Part shown: one piece after another, positions 11,336 through 23,588 of the stretch | Layout of the letters: every line of letters begins with the position of its first letter | Position numbering within the stretch: position 1 is the stretch's first letter | NCBI GenBank assembly: GCA_963513935.1 | Contig: OY740776.1 | Span: 15,145,660 to 15,209,659 of the forward strand | DNA length: 64,000 nucleotides | Direction of reading: 5' to 3' | DNA from: Aphrophora alni | Lineage: Eukaryota > Arthropoda > Insecta > Hemiptera > Aphrophoridae | Made by a program: the position numbers and the translations under genes | Notes under the pieces: model-generated | What the model was told of the DNA's origin: nothing | Seen by the model: the letters and a program-made list of their open reading frames with translations, nothing else | Database searches by the model: none

Positions 11336-11631
11336 AGAGGTTTAGCGAGCAAGTTGAAGGGTGAGCAAGTTTACCTTACAAATATCATGTTACCGAATTT
11401 ACTGATAAGTGTGCTACAAGCAGCATCTTTTTACTGTCTACTCAAAACTAAAATAAGCATGCAACTGTATACTGCTAGCTGCGTATGTAACAGGAAAATG
11501 TTAATATAGGAACAAGTGACATTTTGTACAGCCTACTCAATTGGTACTTGTTGTAGCAGCTTCTGAAACATAACTGATAAGGAGATATGTTAGTAACATT
11601 TATAAAATATATTACATCCCTTGGGAGCTTA
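11336..11631. other. Unassigned spacer
   Basis: No feature was recognised between two oppositely oriented Family A copies. Confidence 0.4.
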
Positions 11632-11850
11632 TTTATAGTGTGTATGAAAGTGGAAATCCCTACCTAGATCCACACCTTTTTCATATGTCATATCAGGCTT
11701 CTCTTGATCAACTCTTGTTCTCTTCCAATCATGACGTCATTAGAGTATTCTAGTGCGAGGAGTTTTTATTTTGTGTCTTTTCCAATTTTTATAAAGCAAT
11801 GATGACCTAGAGGTTTTTTGCTTTTAAGCAACAAGAAATAAATAAAAAAA
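11632..11850 (+). mobile_element. Family A copy with variant terminal hairpin
   Basis: The body is degenerate, but the end is clear: GACGTCATTAGAGTATTC, a T-rich stretch, then a hairpin with stem AAAGCAA (11793-11799) and TTGCTTT (11818-11824). Compared with the copy at 2108-2139, two base pairs have changed on both sides. An AAGCAACAAGAAATAAATAA tail follows. Confidence 0.75.
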
Positions 11851-12354
11851 CATCAAATGTAAATAGTCAAAAGTGATTAAACTTTAAATTCAAATCATTA
11901 AATTAATACTGAACAGTCCTCTGTGACACATGATTGCTGGATTTAGAAGCATTGAATAGAATCTAATTGAAGATTGTTAGATTTTGAATCAAATTTTTAC
12001 CAGGAACTAGTTGACGTCAGTTGTTTATCAACAGTCAGCTGCGCTCAAAATTAGAGTAGCTATGATAAATAATTATCCACGTGGCAAATTAACAAATCTT
12101 TTACAGTTAGAGAGAATATAAGACTGCTAATTGGTGGTGACTTACATAGAATTTTGTTGTTTGTAAGTTAATGAATGGATAAATAGCACAAGGATCAGGA
12201 AAGTTTCTTATAAACTAGTTGAGGTAGCCTTCACCAGATGTTGGGTTTTCCTTAAAGATTTTCGTATTGATGTAGTTGAATTATCTGAGCATTGTAATTG
12301 TGTATATCATTACTTACTTGACATTGGATAGGTACTTCGAAGATGTGTATATTT
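11851..12354. other. Unassigned DNA
   Basis: AT-rich, with no supported feature. Confidence 0.4.
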
Positions 12355-12500
12355 TCAAAATGTCTCCACTCGCTTCGCTCGTGTCAGTGTATCGACCCTG
12401 GCAAGTCTAGAAGATGTAGATATGTGAAGGAGTCACTACTTGCTAAGCTCGTATCGGTGATTTGGCACTGTCGGTTCTCGTAACTATTGGAATATCACAT
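12355..12500 (+). repeat. Dispersed repeat with CACTCGCTTCGCTCGTGTC motif, leading into the minisatellite
   Basis: The block CACTCGCTTCGCTCGTGTC at about 12368 recurs at about 33734 with matching downstream sequence (GACTCGTCCCTGCCGG at 33755). A second, degenerate copy sits at about 12436 (ACTTGCTAAGCTCGTATCGG). The minisatellite starts immediately after it. Confidence 0.65.
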
Positions 12501-12502
12501 TT

Positions 12503-14440
12503 CCCCGTCTTAGAAGACGTAAGGGATGCAATAGATCTGGATCTGGAGAAGTTTCTAAAGACGGGAGTGTCCCGTCTTAGAAGATATAAGGAGTGTAATA
12601 GATCTGGTGGGGCTTCTAAAGACGGGAGTTCCCCGTCTTAGAAGACGTTAGGGGTGCAATAGATCTGGATCTGGAGAAGTTTCTAAAGACGGGAGTGTCC
12701 CGTCTTAGAAGATATAAGGAGTGTAATAGATCTGGTGGGGCTTCTAAAGACGGGAGTTCCCCGTCTTAGAAGACGTTAGGGGTGCAATAGATCTGGATCT
12801 GGAGAAGTTTCTAAAGACGGGAGTGTCCCGTCTTAGAAGATATAAGGAGTGTAATAGATCTGGTGGGGCTTCTAAAGACGGGAGTTCCCCGTCTTAGAAG
12901 ACGTTAGGGGTGCAATAGATCTGGATCTGGAGAAGTTTCTAAAGACGGGAGTGTCCCGTCTTAGAAGATATAAGGAGTGCAATAGATCTGGTGGGGCTTC
13001 TAAAGACGGGAGTTCCCCGTGTTAGAAGACGTAAGGGGTGCACTAGATTTGGATCTGGAGAGGCTTCTAAAGACGGGAGTTCCCCTCTTAGAATACCTTA
13101 GAAGACGTAAGGGGTGCACTAGATCTGGATCTGGAGGGGCTTCTAAAGACGAATGTTCCCCATCTTAGAAGACGTAAGGGGTGATCTAGATCTGGATCTG
13201 GAGGGGCTTCTAAAGACGGGAGTTCCCCGTGTTAGAAGACGTAAGGGGTGCAATAGATTTGGATCTGGAGAGGCTTCCAAAGACGGGAGTTCCCCTCTTA
13301 GAATACCTTAGAAGACGTAAGGGGTGCACTAGATCTGGATCTGGAGGGGCTTCTAAAGACGGGAGTTCCCCGTGTTAGAAGACGTAAGGGGTGTAAATAG
13401 ATTTGGATCTGGAGGGGCTTCTAAAGACGAATGTTCCCCATCTTAGAAGACGTAAGGGGTGATCTAGATCTGGATCTGGAGGGGCTTCTAAAGACGGGAG
13501 TTCCCCTCTTAGAATACCTTAGAAGACGTAAGGGGTGCACTAGATCTGGATCTGGAGGGGCTTCTAAAGACGGGAGTTCCCCGTGTTAGAAGACGTAATG
13601 GTTGTAAATAGATTTGGATCTGGAGAGGCTTCTAAAGACGGGAGTTCCCCTCTTAGAATACTGTAGAAGACGTAAGGGGTGCACTAGATCTGGATCTGGA
13701 GGGGCTTCTAAAGACGGGAATTACCCATGTTAGAAGACGTAAGGGGTGCAATAGATTTGGATCTGGAGAGGCTTCTAAAGACGGGAGTTCCCCTCTTAGA
13801 ATACCTTAGAAGACGTAAGGGGTGCACTAGATCTGGATCTGGAGGGGCTTCTAAATACGGGAGTTCTCCGTGTTAGAAGACGTAAGGGGTGATCTAGATC
13901 TGGATCTGGAGGGGCTTCTAAAGACGGGAGTTCCCTTCTTAGAATACCTTAGAAGACGTAAGGGGTGCACTAGATCTGGATCTGGAGGGGCTTCTAAAGA
14001 CGGGAGTTCCCCGTGTTAGAAGACGTAAGGGGTGCAATAGAATTGGTACTGGAGAGGCTTCTAAAGACGGGAGTTCCCCGTGTTAGAAGACGTAAGGGGT
14101 GCAATAGATTTGGATCTGGAGAGGCTTCTAAAGACGGGAGTTCCCCTCTTAGAATACCTTAGAAGACGTAAGGGGTGCACTAGATCTGGATCTGGAGGGG
14201 CTTCTAAAGACGGGAGTTCCCCGTGTTAGAAGACGTAAGGGGTGCAATAGATTTGGATCTGGAGAGGCTTCTAAAGACGGGAGTTCCCCTCTTAAAAGAC
14301 GTAAGGGGTGATCTAGATCTGGATCTGGAGGGGCTTCTAAAGACGGGAGTTCCCCGTGCTAGAAGACGTAAGGGTGCAATAGATCTGGATCTGGAGGGGT
14401 TTCTAAAGACGGGAGTTTCCGACTTAGAAGAAGTAAAGAG
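12503..14440 (+). repeat. Minisatellite array with palindromic unit junctions
   Basis: Units of about 60-76 bp repeat for 1.9 kb. Each contains CCCGTCTTAGAAGACGTAAG, a GATCTGGATCTGGAG block and TTCTAAAGACGGGAG. From about 12631 to 13010 two unit types alternate as a 128-bp dimer (starts at 12631, 12759 and 12887). After about 13080 other types dominate, including one with an extra TCTTAGAATACCTTAG segment. Junctions read TCTAAAGACGGG, a short spacer, then CCCGTCTTAGA, so each junction can form a hairpin. CGTCTTAGAAGACG adds a second palindrome. Periodic open frames on both strands near 14204-14456 result from the repeat and are not genes. Confidence 0.93.
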
Positions 14441-14459
14441 CACAATTTATCTCTAGATA

Positions 14460-15355
14460 TCGCAGTGGATTTTACCCTCACATCACTGTTATTGTACTAG
14501 CACGCAGGTATACCTAATACATAAAGGAAGAAGAAGATAATATAGATATATACGCGATATTTTTGTTTAATATTATATAATCTTCAAGTTAGTTGAAAAC
14601 AGGTTGGCACAAATTTGAGATAATCAATCTTGTACTCTGATTATGGATGTGCCACAAAGTTAAGCCTTATTTGCACCGTTTAACATTTTTCTGAGCAGGG
14701 GAAAAAAAATTGTAGACTGGTTTGTATTCTCGATTATGATCCAAATATTCCGATGCAAAGATACGAAAGTAATGACTATTTATTAGGGAGTGATTTCACT
14801 TCTATAATCGTATAATCACTGTGTGAAAACATGACTAATAAATTGGTCATCATTAGTTAAACCAGTAATGCCGGTGTTTGGTAGTAAACATGGCAGAATA
14901 ATTGTAACCCCCTAGGCAGCAATCATCAATGGATTTAATGTCGCAATTATCGTTCCTTGTGTTATAGCCAAGAAATGGAAAATTGATTTTACTTTATAGT
15001 AACACGTATTTTCGAGTTCACACTAACTAGCTCGAAGGTTTTGTTTTTAGTGGAAAGTATTAGTTGTAGAATGAACTAAAAACAATTTTGACTTTTTTAC
15101 AGGATGAAATGGAAAAATCTGTTTTTTAAACATTTTCAAATGGTAAAGGTAAATTAAATTAACTATCAAGTGAATTCTGCATAATTAAGGTCCCATATAT
15201 AAAATTTTTTTGAATTAATAGATTTCCAAGCAAACATATCCTTAGAGTGCAGTTCGAGGTAGTAAAATATTTTCAACTTAAGGCAAACAGGCGTACAAAA
15301 ATAATCATAACTTCGTAAATTTTTTTTTCTTTTCTAGTTGTTTAAAGATGAAAAA
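14460..15355. other. Unassigned AT-rich DNA
   Basis: No coding region, tandem repeat or inverted repeat was supported. Confidence 0.45.
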
Positions 15356-15359
15356 CTGT

Positions 15360-15580
15360 TGGGTCATCATCGCCTAGTAAAAAAAACAGAAGAAAAGAAC
15401 ATAAAATAAAGACTTCTAGCCCTTGAAATTCTTTAATAGCTTCAAAGTTGGAAGAGAACAAGATTTGGTAAAGAAAGACTTCATAGGAAAGGTTAAAGAT
15501 GGGGATCTAACCCAAGACTACATGAAAAAAGTGTAGATGCAGCTAGGTACCTTGGGATTACCTCTCCCTTAGTCACTATA
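15360..15580 (-). mobile_element. Family A copy
   Basis: It begins with the reverse complement of the hairpin region (GGGTCATCATCGCC). It continues with ATAAAATAAAGACTTCTAGC, AGAGAACAAGATTTGGTAAA, GATCTAACCCAAGACTACAT and GTAGATGCAGCTAGG, and ends near AGTCACTATAG. It is nearly full length in minus orientation. Confidence 0.8.
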
Positions 15581-15887
15581 GTAAAAAAAAATGGATTAAG
15601 GTAAATGAAGTTGGAACATAAAAGACAAACAATTTCAAAATGAAAATGCATAAAAAGATTCATTTTACTTTATTTTTATTTCTCATAATGAGCTACATGA
15701 AAATTGCCAACTAGAATATGTGACTAATACAAATAATACAGAGATAATAAATTTGACATTGATGCAGAGACAAAATCTTAATCAGATACAAAGACAAAAA
15801 GTAAAAATACAATAAAATTAAAATTTGAAAGCAAATTAAAACCACAAATACAAAATGTAATACAGCATACCTTTAACATATAATACA

Positions 15888-16454
15888 TATAAAGGGTGTT
15901 GCAAAATTGTGTCTTCGAACTTCACGAGTTGGTTTCCCACATCAAAACTAACAAAAAAGTTCCCGTAAAATACGTCCGGATTACTTAGTTTCCCAAATAT
16001 CCATCATTTTGTTTTTTACAAAATATTTTTTATCTCAAGAACGGTTTGACGGATGAAATTGAAACTTGGTATGGTATCTAATAAGGTAGGGAACTATTGT
16101 TAAAAAAAAATAAATGACCTGTTTCAAAATGGCGGCTATTTAAAATTTTCATAAAAATTTCCCGTCTTTAAATTAAGTTATATATTTAAGCAGCCACCAT
16201 TTTGAAACTACTTATTGTATTAGGTTGATTATTTTTTTCACAATAGTACTTTAACTTACTAGATACCATGCCAGGTATTTTATTCAATCCGTCAAATCGT
16301 TCTGGAGATAAAAATTAGTTTGTGAATAAAAACAAAATGGTGGATATCTTGGAAAATTGGCAAATTCCTGACAGGTTTATAGTAACAATTTTTAATTATT
16401 TGATGTAGGAAACTGCTTCCCGAAGTTTGGAAACTCAATTTCGTCAACCTTTAT
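15888..16454. mobile_element. Foldback MITE-like element, about 570 bp
   Basis: The ends are TATAAAGGGTGTTGCAAAAT on the left and the diverged complement CAACCTTTATA on the right. Matching blocks run inward: TTCGAACTTC with GAAGTTTGGAA, AATATCCATCATTTTGTTTT with AAAACAAAATGGTGGATAT, CGGTTTGACGGATGAA with TTCAATCCGTCAAATCG, and TTTCAAAATGGCGGCT with AGCAGCCACCATTTTGAAA. Almost the whole element is palindromic and has no coding capacity. The class is unknown; the GGGTGT ends are common in insect foldback MITEs. Confidence 0.85.
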
Positions 16455-16620
16455 AATATATCCTGACTAGAATACTATGCACCATCAAAGTACTTTTAAA
16501 TTTTGTACTATTCCAAAGTTTCAAATATACAGGTAATAATTTTACTCCTATATACAAGAGCTTCTTTTTAAATAATTTATAATTTTGCGATTCAAAATAA
16601 AAATCATGCTTATTGTTTTG

Positions 16621-19180
16621 TAGGAGTGATAATGTCAAAAACTTTGTAAGTTCGTTCTCTCAAGTGCTCAGTTATAGGCTGTTGACAATACCGAGAGACC
16701 TTCTCTGGACATACAACTTTGTTCATGTAATCTTGTGTTAGCTCCTTTTCCTTCACATCTCTTACCTAACCTTAACTCTTGTTATTTTTCCACTCAGAGT
16801 ATTCAAGGGCTGGAATCTTTATTTAATGGTCCATCTTCCTTTTTGTTATCCTTATTACTTTGTAGGAGTGATAATGTCAAAAACTTTGTAAGTTCGTTCT
16901 CTCAAGTGCTCAGTTATAGGCTGTTGACAATACCGAGAGACCTTCTCTGGACATACAACTTTGTTCATGTAATCTTGTGTTAGCTCCTTTTCCTTCACAT
17001 CTCTTACCTAACCTTAACTCTTGTTATTTTTCCACTCAGAGTATTCAAGGGCTGGAATCTTTATTTAATGGTCCATCTTCCTTTTTGTTATCCTTATTAC
17101 TTTGTAGGAGTGATAATGTCAAAAACTTTGTAAGTTCGTTCTCTCAAGTGCTCAGGTATAGGCTGTTGACAATACCGAGAGACCTTCTCTGGACATACAA
17201 CTTTGTTCATGTAATCTTGTGTTAGCTCCTTTTCCTTCACATCTCTTACCTAACCTTAACTCTTGTTATTTTTCCACTCAGAGTATTCAAGGGCTGGAAT
17301 CTTTATTTAATGGTCCATCTTCCTTTTTGTTATCCTTATTACTTTGTAGGAGTGATAATGTCAAAAACTTTGTAAGTTCGTTCTCTCAAGTGCTCAGTTA
17401 TAGGCTGTTGACAATACCGAGAGACCTTCTCTGGACCTACAACTTTGTTCATGTAATCTTGTGTTAGCTCCTTTGCCTTCACATCTCTTATCTTACCTAA
17501 CATAACCTAACCTTAACTCTTGTTATTTTTCCACCCTGAGTATTCAAGGGCTGGAATCTTTATTTAATGGTCCATCTTCCTTTTTGTTATCCTTATTACT
17601 TTGTAGGAGTGATAATGTCAAAAACTTTGTAAGTTCGTTCTCTCAAGTGCTCAGTTATAGGCTGTTGACAATACCGAGAGACCTTCTCTGGACCTACATC
17701 TTTGTTCATGTAATCTTGTGTTAGCTCCTTTGCCTTCACATCTCTTACCTAACCTAACCTAACTTAACCTTAACTCTTGTTATTTTTCCACTCAGAGTAT
17801 TCAAGGGCTGGAATCTTTATTTAATGGTCCATCTTCCTTTTTGTTATCCTTATTACTTTGTAGGAGTGATAATGTCAAAAACTTTGTAAGTTCGTTCTCT
17901 CAAGTGCTCAGTTATAGGCTGTTGACAATACCGAGAGACCTTCTCTGGACCTACATCTTTGTTCATGTAATCTTGTGTTAGCTCCTTTGCCTTCACATCT
18001 CTTACCTAACCTAACCTAACTTAACCTTAACTCTTGTTATTTTTCCACTCAGAGTATTCAAGGGCTGGAATCTTTATTTAATGGTCCATCTTCCTTTTTG
18101 TTATCCTTATTACTTTGTAGGAGTGATAATGTCAAAAACTTTGTAAGTTCGTTCTCTCAAGTGCTCAGTTATAGGCTGTTGACAATACCGAGAGACCTTC
18201 TCTGGACCTACATCTTTGTTCATGTAATCTTGTGTTAGCTCCTTTGCCTTCACATCTCTTACCTAACCTAACCTAACTTAACCTTAACTCTTGTTATTTT
18301 TCCACTCAGAGTATTCAAGGGCTGGAATCTTTATTTAATGGTCCATCTTCCTTTTTGTTATTCTTATTACTTTGTAGGAGTGATAATGTCAAAAACTTTG
18401 TAAGTTCGTTCTCTCAAGTGCTCAGTTATAGGCTGTTGACAATACCGAGAGACCTTCTCTGGACATACAACTTTGTTCATGTAATCTTGTGTTAGCTCCT
18501 TTACCTTCACATCTCTTATCTTACCTAACCTAACCTAACCTTAACTCTTGTTATTTTTCCACTCAGAGTATTCAAGGGCTGGAATCTTTATTTAATGGTC
18601 CATCTTCCTTTTTGTTATTCTTATTACTTTGTAGGAGTGATAATGTCAAAAACTTTGTAAGTTCGTTCTCTCAAGGGCTCAGTTATAGGCTGTTGACAAT
18701 CCCGAGAGACCTTCTCTGGACCTACAACTTTGTTCATGTAATCTTGTGTTAGCTCCTTTTCCTTCACATCTCTTATCTTACCTAACCTAACCTAACCTTA
18801 ACTTTTGTTATTTTTCCACTCAGAGTATTCAAAGGCTGGAACTTTATTTAATGGTCCATCTTCCTTTTTGTTATCCTTATTACTTTGTAGGAGTGATAAT
18901 GTCAAAAACTTTGTAAGTTCGTTCTCTCAAGGGCTCAGTTATAGGCTGTTGGCAACCCCGAGAGACCTTCTCTGGACATACAACTTTGTTCATGTAATCT
19001 TGTGTTAGCTCCTTTTCCTTCACATCTCTTTTCTAACCTAACCTAACCTAACCTTAACTCTTGTTATTTTTCCACTCAGAGTATTCAAGGGCTGGAATCT
19101 TTATTTAATGGTCCATCTTCCTTTTTGTTATCAGGCTTCGATGACCGAGAAGTTTTCCCTTTTAAACAACAAGAAAAAAG
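16621..19180 (+). repeat. Satellite of 242-257 bp unit derived from Family A
   Basis: TAGGAGTGATAATGTC starts each unit at 16621, 16863, 17105, 17347, 17604, 17861, 18118, 18375, 18632 and 18888, giving ten near-identical units. The body carries Family A blocks: GAGAGACCTTCTCTGGAC, TTTGTTCATGTAATCTTGTG, AACTCTTGTTATTTTTCCA and AGAGTATTCAAGGGCTGGAA. The last unit runs into a Family A end with a TTTAAACAACAAGAAAAA tail near 19170. Length steps from 242 to 257 coincide with extra CCTAA pentamers inside the unit. The three identical 82-codon frames at 16735, 16977 and 17219 reflect the repeat, not genes. Confidence 0.93.
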
Positions 19181-19690
19181 TCTATGGAATTAAGTTATTA
19201 ACCACAGGCGTTCACTAATGTCAATTTATAAATTTGATTTCATTCCCACAATTTAGATGACAGATACCACTAATGCTATTGTTTGTCTGTCACACAGGAA
19301 TGCCTTGATGTAACGTGATGCAGAATTTGATCGCCTCGCCTTGTAGGAGTGGCACGCAGCTGTCTGTGCTCTGGGAACCCTTTTACCTTAGGTTTTATAT
19401 TACTCTGCAGGTAGAACTTATCAAGCTGATAATTCAAACTTGGGATTTATTGTTTCAGCTCTGGGGGAAAGGATGCAACGTGTTAAGGTTAAGACTTGTC
19501 GATACATTATTTTGTTGTTGATTCAGTGGATAATCCATGGTTCAGTTTCCACATATGTTTGATTTTTACAGAAATATTATACTATTGATTTATAAAAATT
19601 CTCTGATAATAATCTGATGTCCTAATGAATTGAAAACGTATTTTACGGATCTGAGGTTGTTAAAGTCTCAGCTGATATCACGCGCAACAA
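19181..19690. other. Unassigned DNA
   Basis: The 68-codon frame at 19315-19521 has no recognised domain and is not claimed as a gene. Confidence 0.4.
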
Positions 19691-20105
19691 CAAAAAAATT
19701 ACAAGACGTTCATAAGACCGGTCAATACATATGGTCTTTGGAAAGAGACGTGGAACTTGTCAGTGTATGATGCAAGGAAACAAATATTGCCGGAAGAATC
19801 TACGGCTCTGTTTAAACAATATGATTGGTGGAGATGCAGTAACAGTGAAATGAAGACATCGTCCGATTTATAAAAGCTCAAAAACTGTTTTGGATGGAAC
19901 CTGCAGAAAGAATAGATGATAGAAGCATGCCAAAGGTACTTTATAGGGCCAGATTGGAAGGAAGATGGAGATAATTAGATGGGCAGATGAAGTGGAGATG
20001 GAGATGCGTAGAATAGGAATGAGTACTTGGAGGGATGCTGTGGGAGATCGAAACGGAAGGAGAGCTGTCGTTGGAGAGGTTGAGGTTCATCCCAAGCTGT
20101 AGTGC
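19690..20105 (+). pseudogene. C-terminal remnant of a non-LTR retrotransposon polyprotein (RTE-like)
   Basis: Read across frames, the sequence gives RPVNTYGLWKETWNLSVYDA (about 19710-19770), then IVRFIKAQKLFWM (about 19855-19895), then MPKVLYRARLEGR (about 19930-19965). It ends with RWADEVEMEMRRIGMSTWRD (about 19978-20037) and DRNGRRAVVGEVEVHPKL before a stop near 20100. This order (T-YG-ETW, IKAQ-L-W, R-P-LEGRR, RW-DEVE-D-RR-G--W---A-DR--WR) is typical of the region after the reverse transcriptase domain in RTE-like and related elements. Stops and frameshifts break it, and the catalytic part is absent. A GATAAGAAGAAGGATAAAAG tail follows near 20107. Confidence 0.8.
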
Positions 20106-20109
20106 TGGA

Positions 20110-21550
20110 TAAGAAGAAGGATAAAAGGAGGGCAGGAAAAAAAGGTTTTATGTAATTTTTTTTTAAGTATGTCAATATTGGTTTAATCAAAATCGTACTG
20201 CAGTTTCAAAAAATCGTTACCAAGTTCACAACCAGGACATAAAACATCCACGTGTTTTGAAAGTAGGATAACACTAACCTTGACATTATATCCCGGATTT
20301 CCCCTCTCTCTCTCTCTCCATCAATAACAAATCTTTAATCATTATCGCGAATCTATGTCCAGATGGTTGGATTTGAATACCCACAGCCTTAATGATTTTA
20401 CATTGATCCTGAAGCGACCGTCCATCAGTGAATGGACTCATCGAGTTGGATAAAATCGTAACCGCCCACTATACTATGTCCGTTAAAATAAATAGTCGCA
20501 TATAAATCGATTTATAATCTGATGAATTTGAATTGGTCGATTATTACTCGTAAGAATCGATATTGAATCTGTAATGAATTTAAGCGTTGAAACGAATAAC
20601 TGTTTACAATTAATTGATTGTGTGGAATGATTAGGATGGTCTGTGTTTACACGTGGCTAAGTACAGGGTGTGAAAAAATCCAGGAACTCGTTAACAGCTT
20701 TTGATTTAATATATTGATAATAAGATTCAAGAAATATTGATGAGTTTTATTTTCAAGTAGAAATAACAATAATTGCTGCACAACCTCCTACGGACAAAAT
20801 CAAATATCAATTAAGATCAACATTTAAGTGGGAGGGGAGCTAAAATAAAAACAAAACTCAAAGTTGTGATTTTAGAAAATTGAATCTAATGAATTACTAA
20901 ATTTCGCTAAAATCCAGTAATTGTGGGACCCAAACTAAATGTACTAGTTAAAACTAACCTAATGAACTACGAAAAAAAATTCCACAACCCTTCTCGCTCA
21001 CCAATCCCCAAAATCAACCAAAACTGTTAATTCGGTAGTGTCAATCAAAAAGTGAAAATTAACTATGGATACTGAATTATATATTTGCACCCCCAGGCTC
21101 AGAATAAATCATATTCAACTAAAATCGAGTTTTTCATTTTTATTTCTGAAACTAATTATTTTACTTACAATTTTGCACACAGGTTTGGGCCGTTAATTTT
21201 CACATTTTAGTAAAATTTAGATCCGATATACCGTAGTGAAATTACATTAAAAATTAAGAAATAGGATTTTTTGTAATAATTCCGTCAATATAAATGAAAA
21301 AAATGGCCGAAATAAATTAAATTTCAACGAAATCTAGTTAGAAGCTGTTTTGTAAAAATCATAATTATTTGTTTTTTTTCTTATAGGTAGCTACGTATCG
21401 AAAAAATTATAAGTTACCAAACAAATAAAATTTCATAAAAATCGGACTACCAGTTTTAAATGGAATTTCTTTATACTAAGTATAAGTGAAAAAGTAAAAT
21501 TGTAATTTGCCCTAAATATGAAATACAAAAAAATGAAACTTCATAAGAAA
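20110..21550. other. Unassigned AT-rich DNA with one TIR-like end
   Basis: TACAGGGTGTGAAAAAATCC near 20662 resembles the outer end of foldback MITEs elsewhere in the window (60725, 59358), but no matching partner was found. A short CT-rich tract lies near 20301. An AAAATCGGAC-type motif is near 21434. No gene is supported. Confidence 0.45.
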
Positions 21551-21554
21551 AAGT

Positions 21555-22350
21555 CACACAGTTCAGTCAAACAACTACTAAATAACAATTTTCAAGGGGT
21601 TCGATTGGTGGTGGAAGTGAGTTTTTAAATAAGCCACTCCGGTCTCCTGATTTAACTATGTGTAACTTTTTTCTTATGAGACTATTTAAAGGAGCAAGTG
21701 TACACACAAATCAGGAGACCAGGGAGTCAATCTAAAACTGACTTTTACGACCAATCCAACAGCATTGAAGATCAAACACACCACTATGCAAATTCAGTCA
21801 AACAATTATTAAATAACAATTTTCAAGGGGTTGGATTGGTCATAGAAGTCAGTTTTAGATTTGCCACTCCGGTTTTCTGATTTAACTATGTGTAACTTTT
21901 TTCTTATGAGACTATTTAAAGGAGCAAGTGTACACACAAATCAGGAGACCAGGGAGTCAATCTAAAATTGACTTCATGACCAATCCAACACCCTTGAAGA
22001 TCAAACGCACAACTATGCAAATTCAGTCAAACAATTATTAAATAACAATTTTCAAGGGGTTGGATTGGTAGTGGAAGTCAGTTTTAGATAAGCCACTCCG
22101 GTTTCCTGATTTAACTATGCGTGACTTTTTTCTTATGTGATTATTTAAAGGAGTAAGTGTACACACAAATCAGGAGACCAGGGAGTCGATCTAAAACTGA
22201 CTTCCACGACCAATCCAAAACGCTTGAAGATCAAACGCACCACTATGCAAATTCAGACGTAGAAGTCAGTTTTTAGATTTTGCCACCCCGGTGTAACTAT
22301 GTGTGACTTCTTCTTATGGGGTTATTTAAAGGAGCAAATGTACACCCATA
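21555..22350 (+). repeat. Tandem repeat of about 230 bp whose unit is a foldback
   Basis: The block TTCAAGGGGT occurs at 21591, 21822 and 22051, giving a period of 229-231 bp, with a shortened fourth unit to about 22350. Inside each unit GATTGGT followed by GAAGTCAGTTTTAGAT is mirrored by ATCTAAAACTGACTTC followed by ACCAATCC. CACTCCGG-TCTCCTGATTT is mirrored by AAATCAGGAGACCAGGGAGT. Each unit can thus fold on itself. The 60-codon frame at 21698 follows the repeat and is not a gene. Confidence 0.9.
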
Positions 22351-23466
22351 GTTTCAATAATGATGAGGATTTGAAGAGCGTTAAATACATAATTACTTTA
22401 CAAAGCGTACGTGTCGTTTGTAGGCGTTGCTATCAGCGTGTCGATCGGTTCCAGTTTGATTAAATTAATTGATTTTTAAATCTTATTTTCATTTTTTTTT
22501 AAAACAAATAGTTGGTTTTAAATTTTGTTTTAAAAGAAAATTGTGTTTTATCAAATTTACGTTAGTAACAATAAACGTTGAAAAAAGCGGTACTTTAGTT
22601 CAAGGGTTGTTTTTCGTGTTGCCGCCATTTTGTTTCTGTCTATTAAAATTTTCACACAACAGTTTTGGTAACTTTATTAAAGATTTAAAAGAATAGATTG
22701 ATGAATAAGTAATTAATAAAACATCAAAAGCGTGTACCTTATAGTGGGACACACTGTATCCATGGTTCATTTACGCTTTTTGATTTACAATTACCAAATT
22801 GACTGGCGACGAATAGTAGAGGTTGTTTTTCTTTTTGAAAATGAGCGAGTGAGAACATTTTTGAACCGATTAATTGTAATAAGTTTGAATCGAAAAAAAT
22901 TATATTTACTCAAGTTTTATGTTTTCGAAGAGGAAATTGATTAGAGTGGAAACGTAATGGAAAAACACTTTGATTTATTGAGATTCTGTGACGTCACACG
23001 ATAAAAGTCAATTATAACACTTCACTAATCATCAAAACACTTATACAGCTCAAGATAATGACGTTTTGAGACTCGAGAGTTCGGCTGATCCTAGCACTCT
23101 AAGATAGACTTTTCCAACAACAATACAAGTTTATTGATTACTTATATCCTTTAGTAGGAGGTATGTCTATTAGTAGTTGCCAGAGGGAAAATGTCAACAC
23201 CTGTTCGCCTTAATGATTTAGGATGGAAAGTGTTGGTAAGGGAATATCTAAAATCTTTACAAGTACAACTAGGCGCGCTTTTCATTTTTTAATAAAGTCA
23301 AAATTAAACATTAAGATTGTTGTAATAACTCTGTATGTTTTTGTTTTTGTTTTTGTTTTAAAGCCAAAAAAACCTCACGACCGTCGTCGCCATAAAAAGA
23401 GACAAGAAGTAGAAGTAGCAAAAACATTGCACAAACTTTCTCATACGACCATTGAAAATAGTTATT
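22351..23466. other. Unassigned DNA
   Basis: It is AT-rich and contains three short open frames without recognised domains (22469-22696, 22732-22944 and 23223-23477). No tandem or inverted repeat was seen. Confidence 0.4.
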
Positions 23467-23588
23467 TGTGCAATTAGTGAGCAAAGTGGCACTTTTTCAA
23501 ACGAGGGGAAAATGTTGACGCACGAGGCTTGCCGAGTGCGTCATTTTATCGAGTTTAAAAAAGACACTTTGCTCACGAATTGCACATT
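23467..23588. repeat. Inverted repeat (hairpin), about 120 bp
   Basis: TGTGCAATTAGTGAGCAAAG is mirrored by CTTTGCTCACGAATTGCACA, and an inner stem pairs GACGCAC with GTGCGTC. Related but degenerate GAGCAAAGT/GCCACTTTG sequence occurs at about 24113-24200. Confidence 0.75.

Noticed and set aside
14204..14456. Paired open frames on both strands
   Set aside because: A product of the minisatellite period; no domain and no start context.
16735..17467. Three identical 82-codon proteins, with a membrane-like hydrophobic stretch
   Set aside because: They are spaced exactly one satellite unit apart and lost in later units when pentamer number changes.
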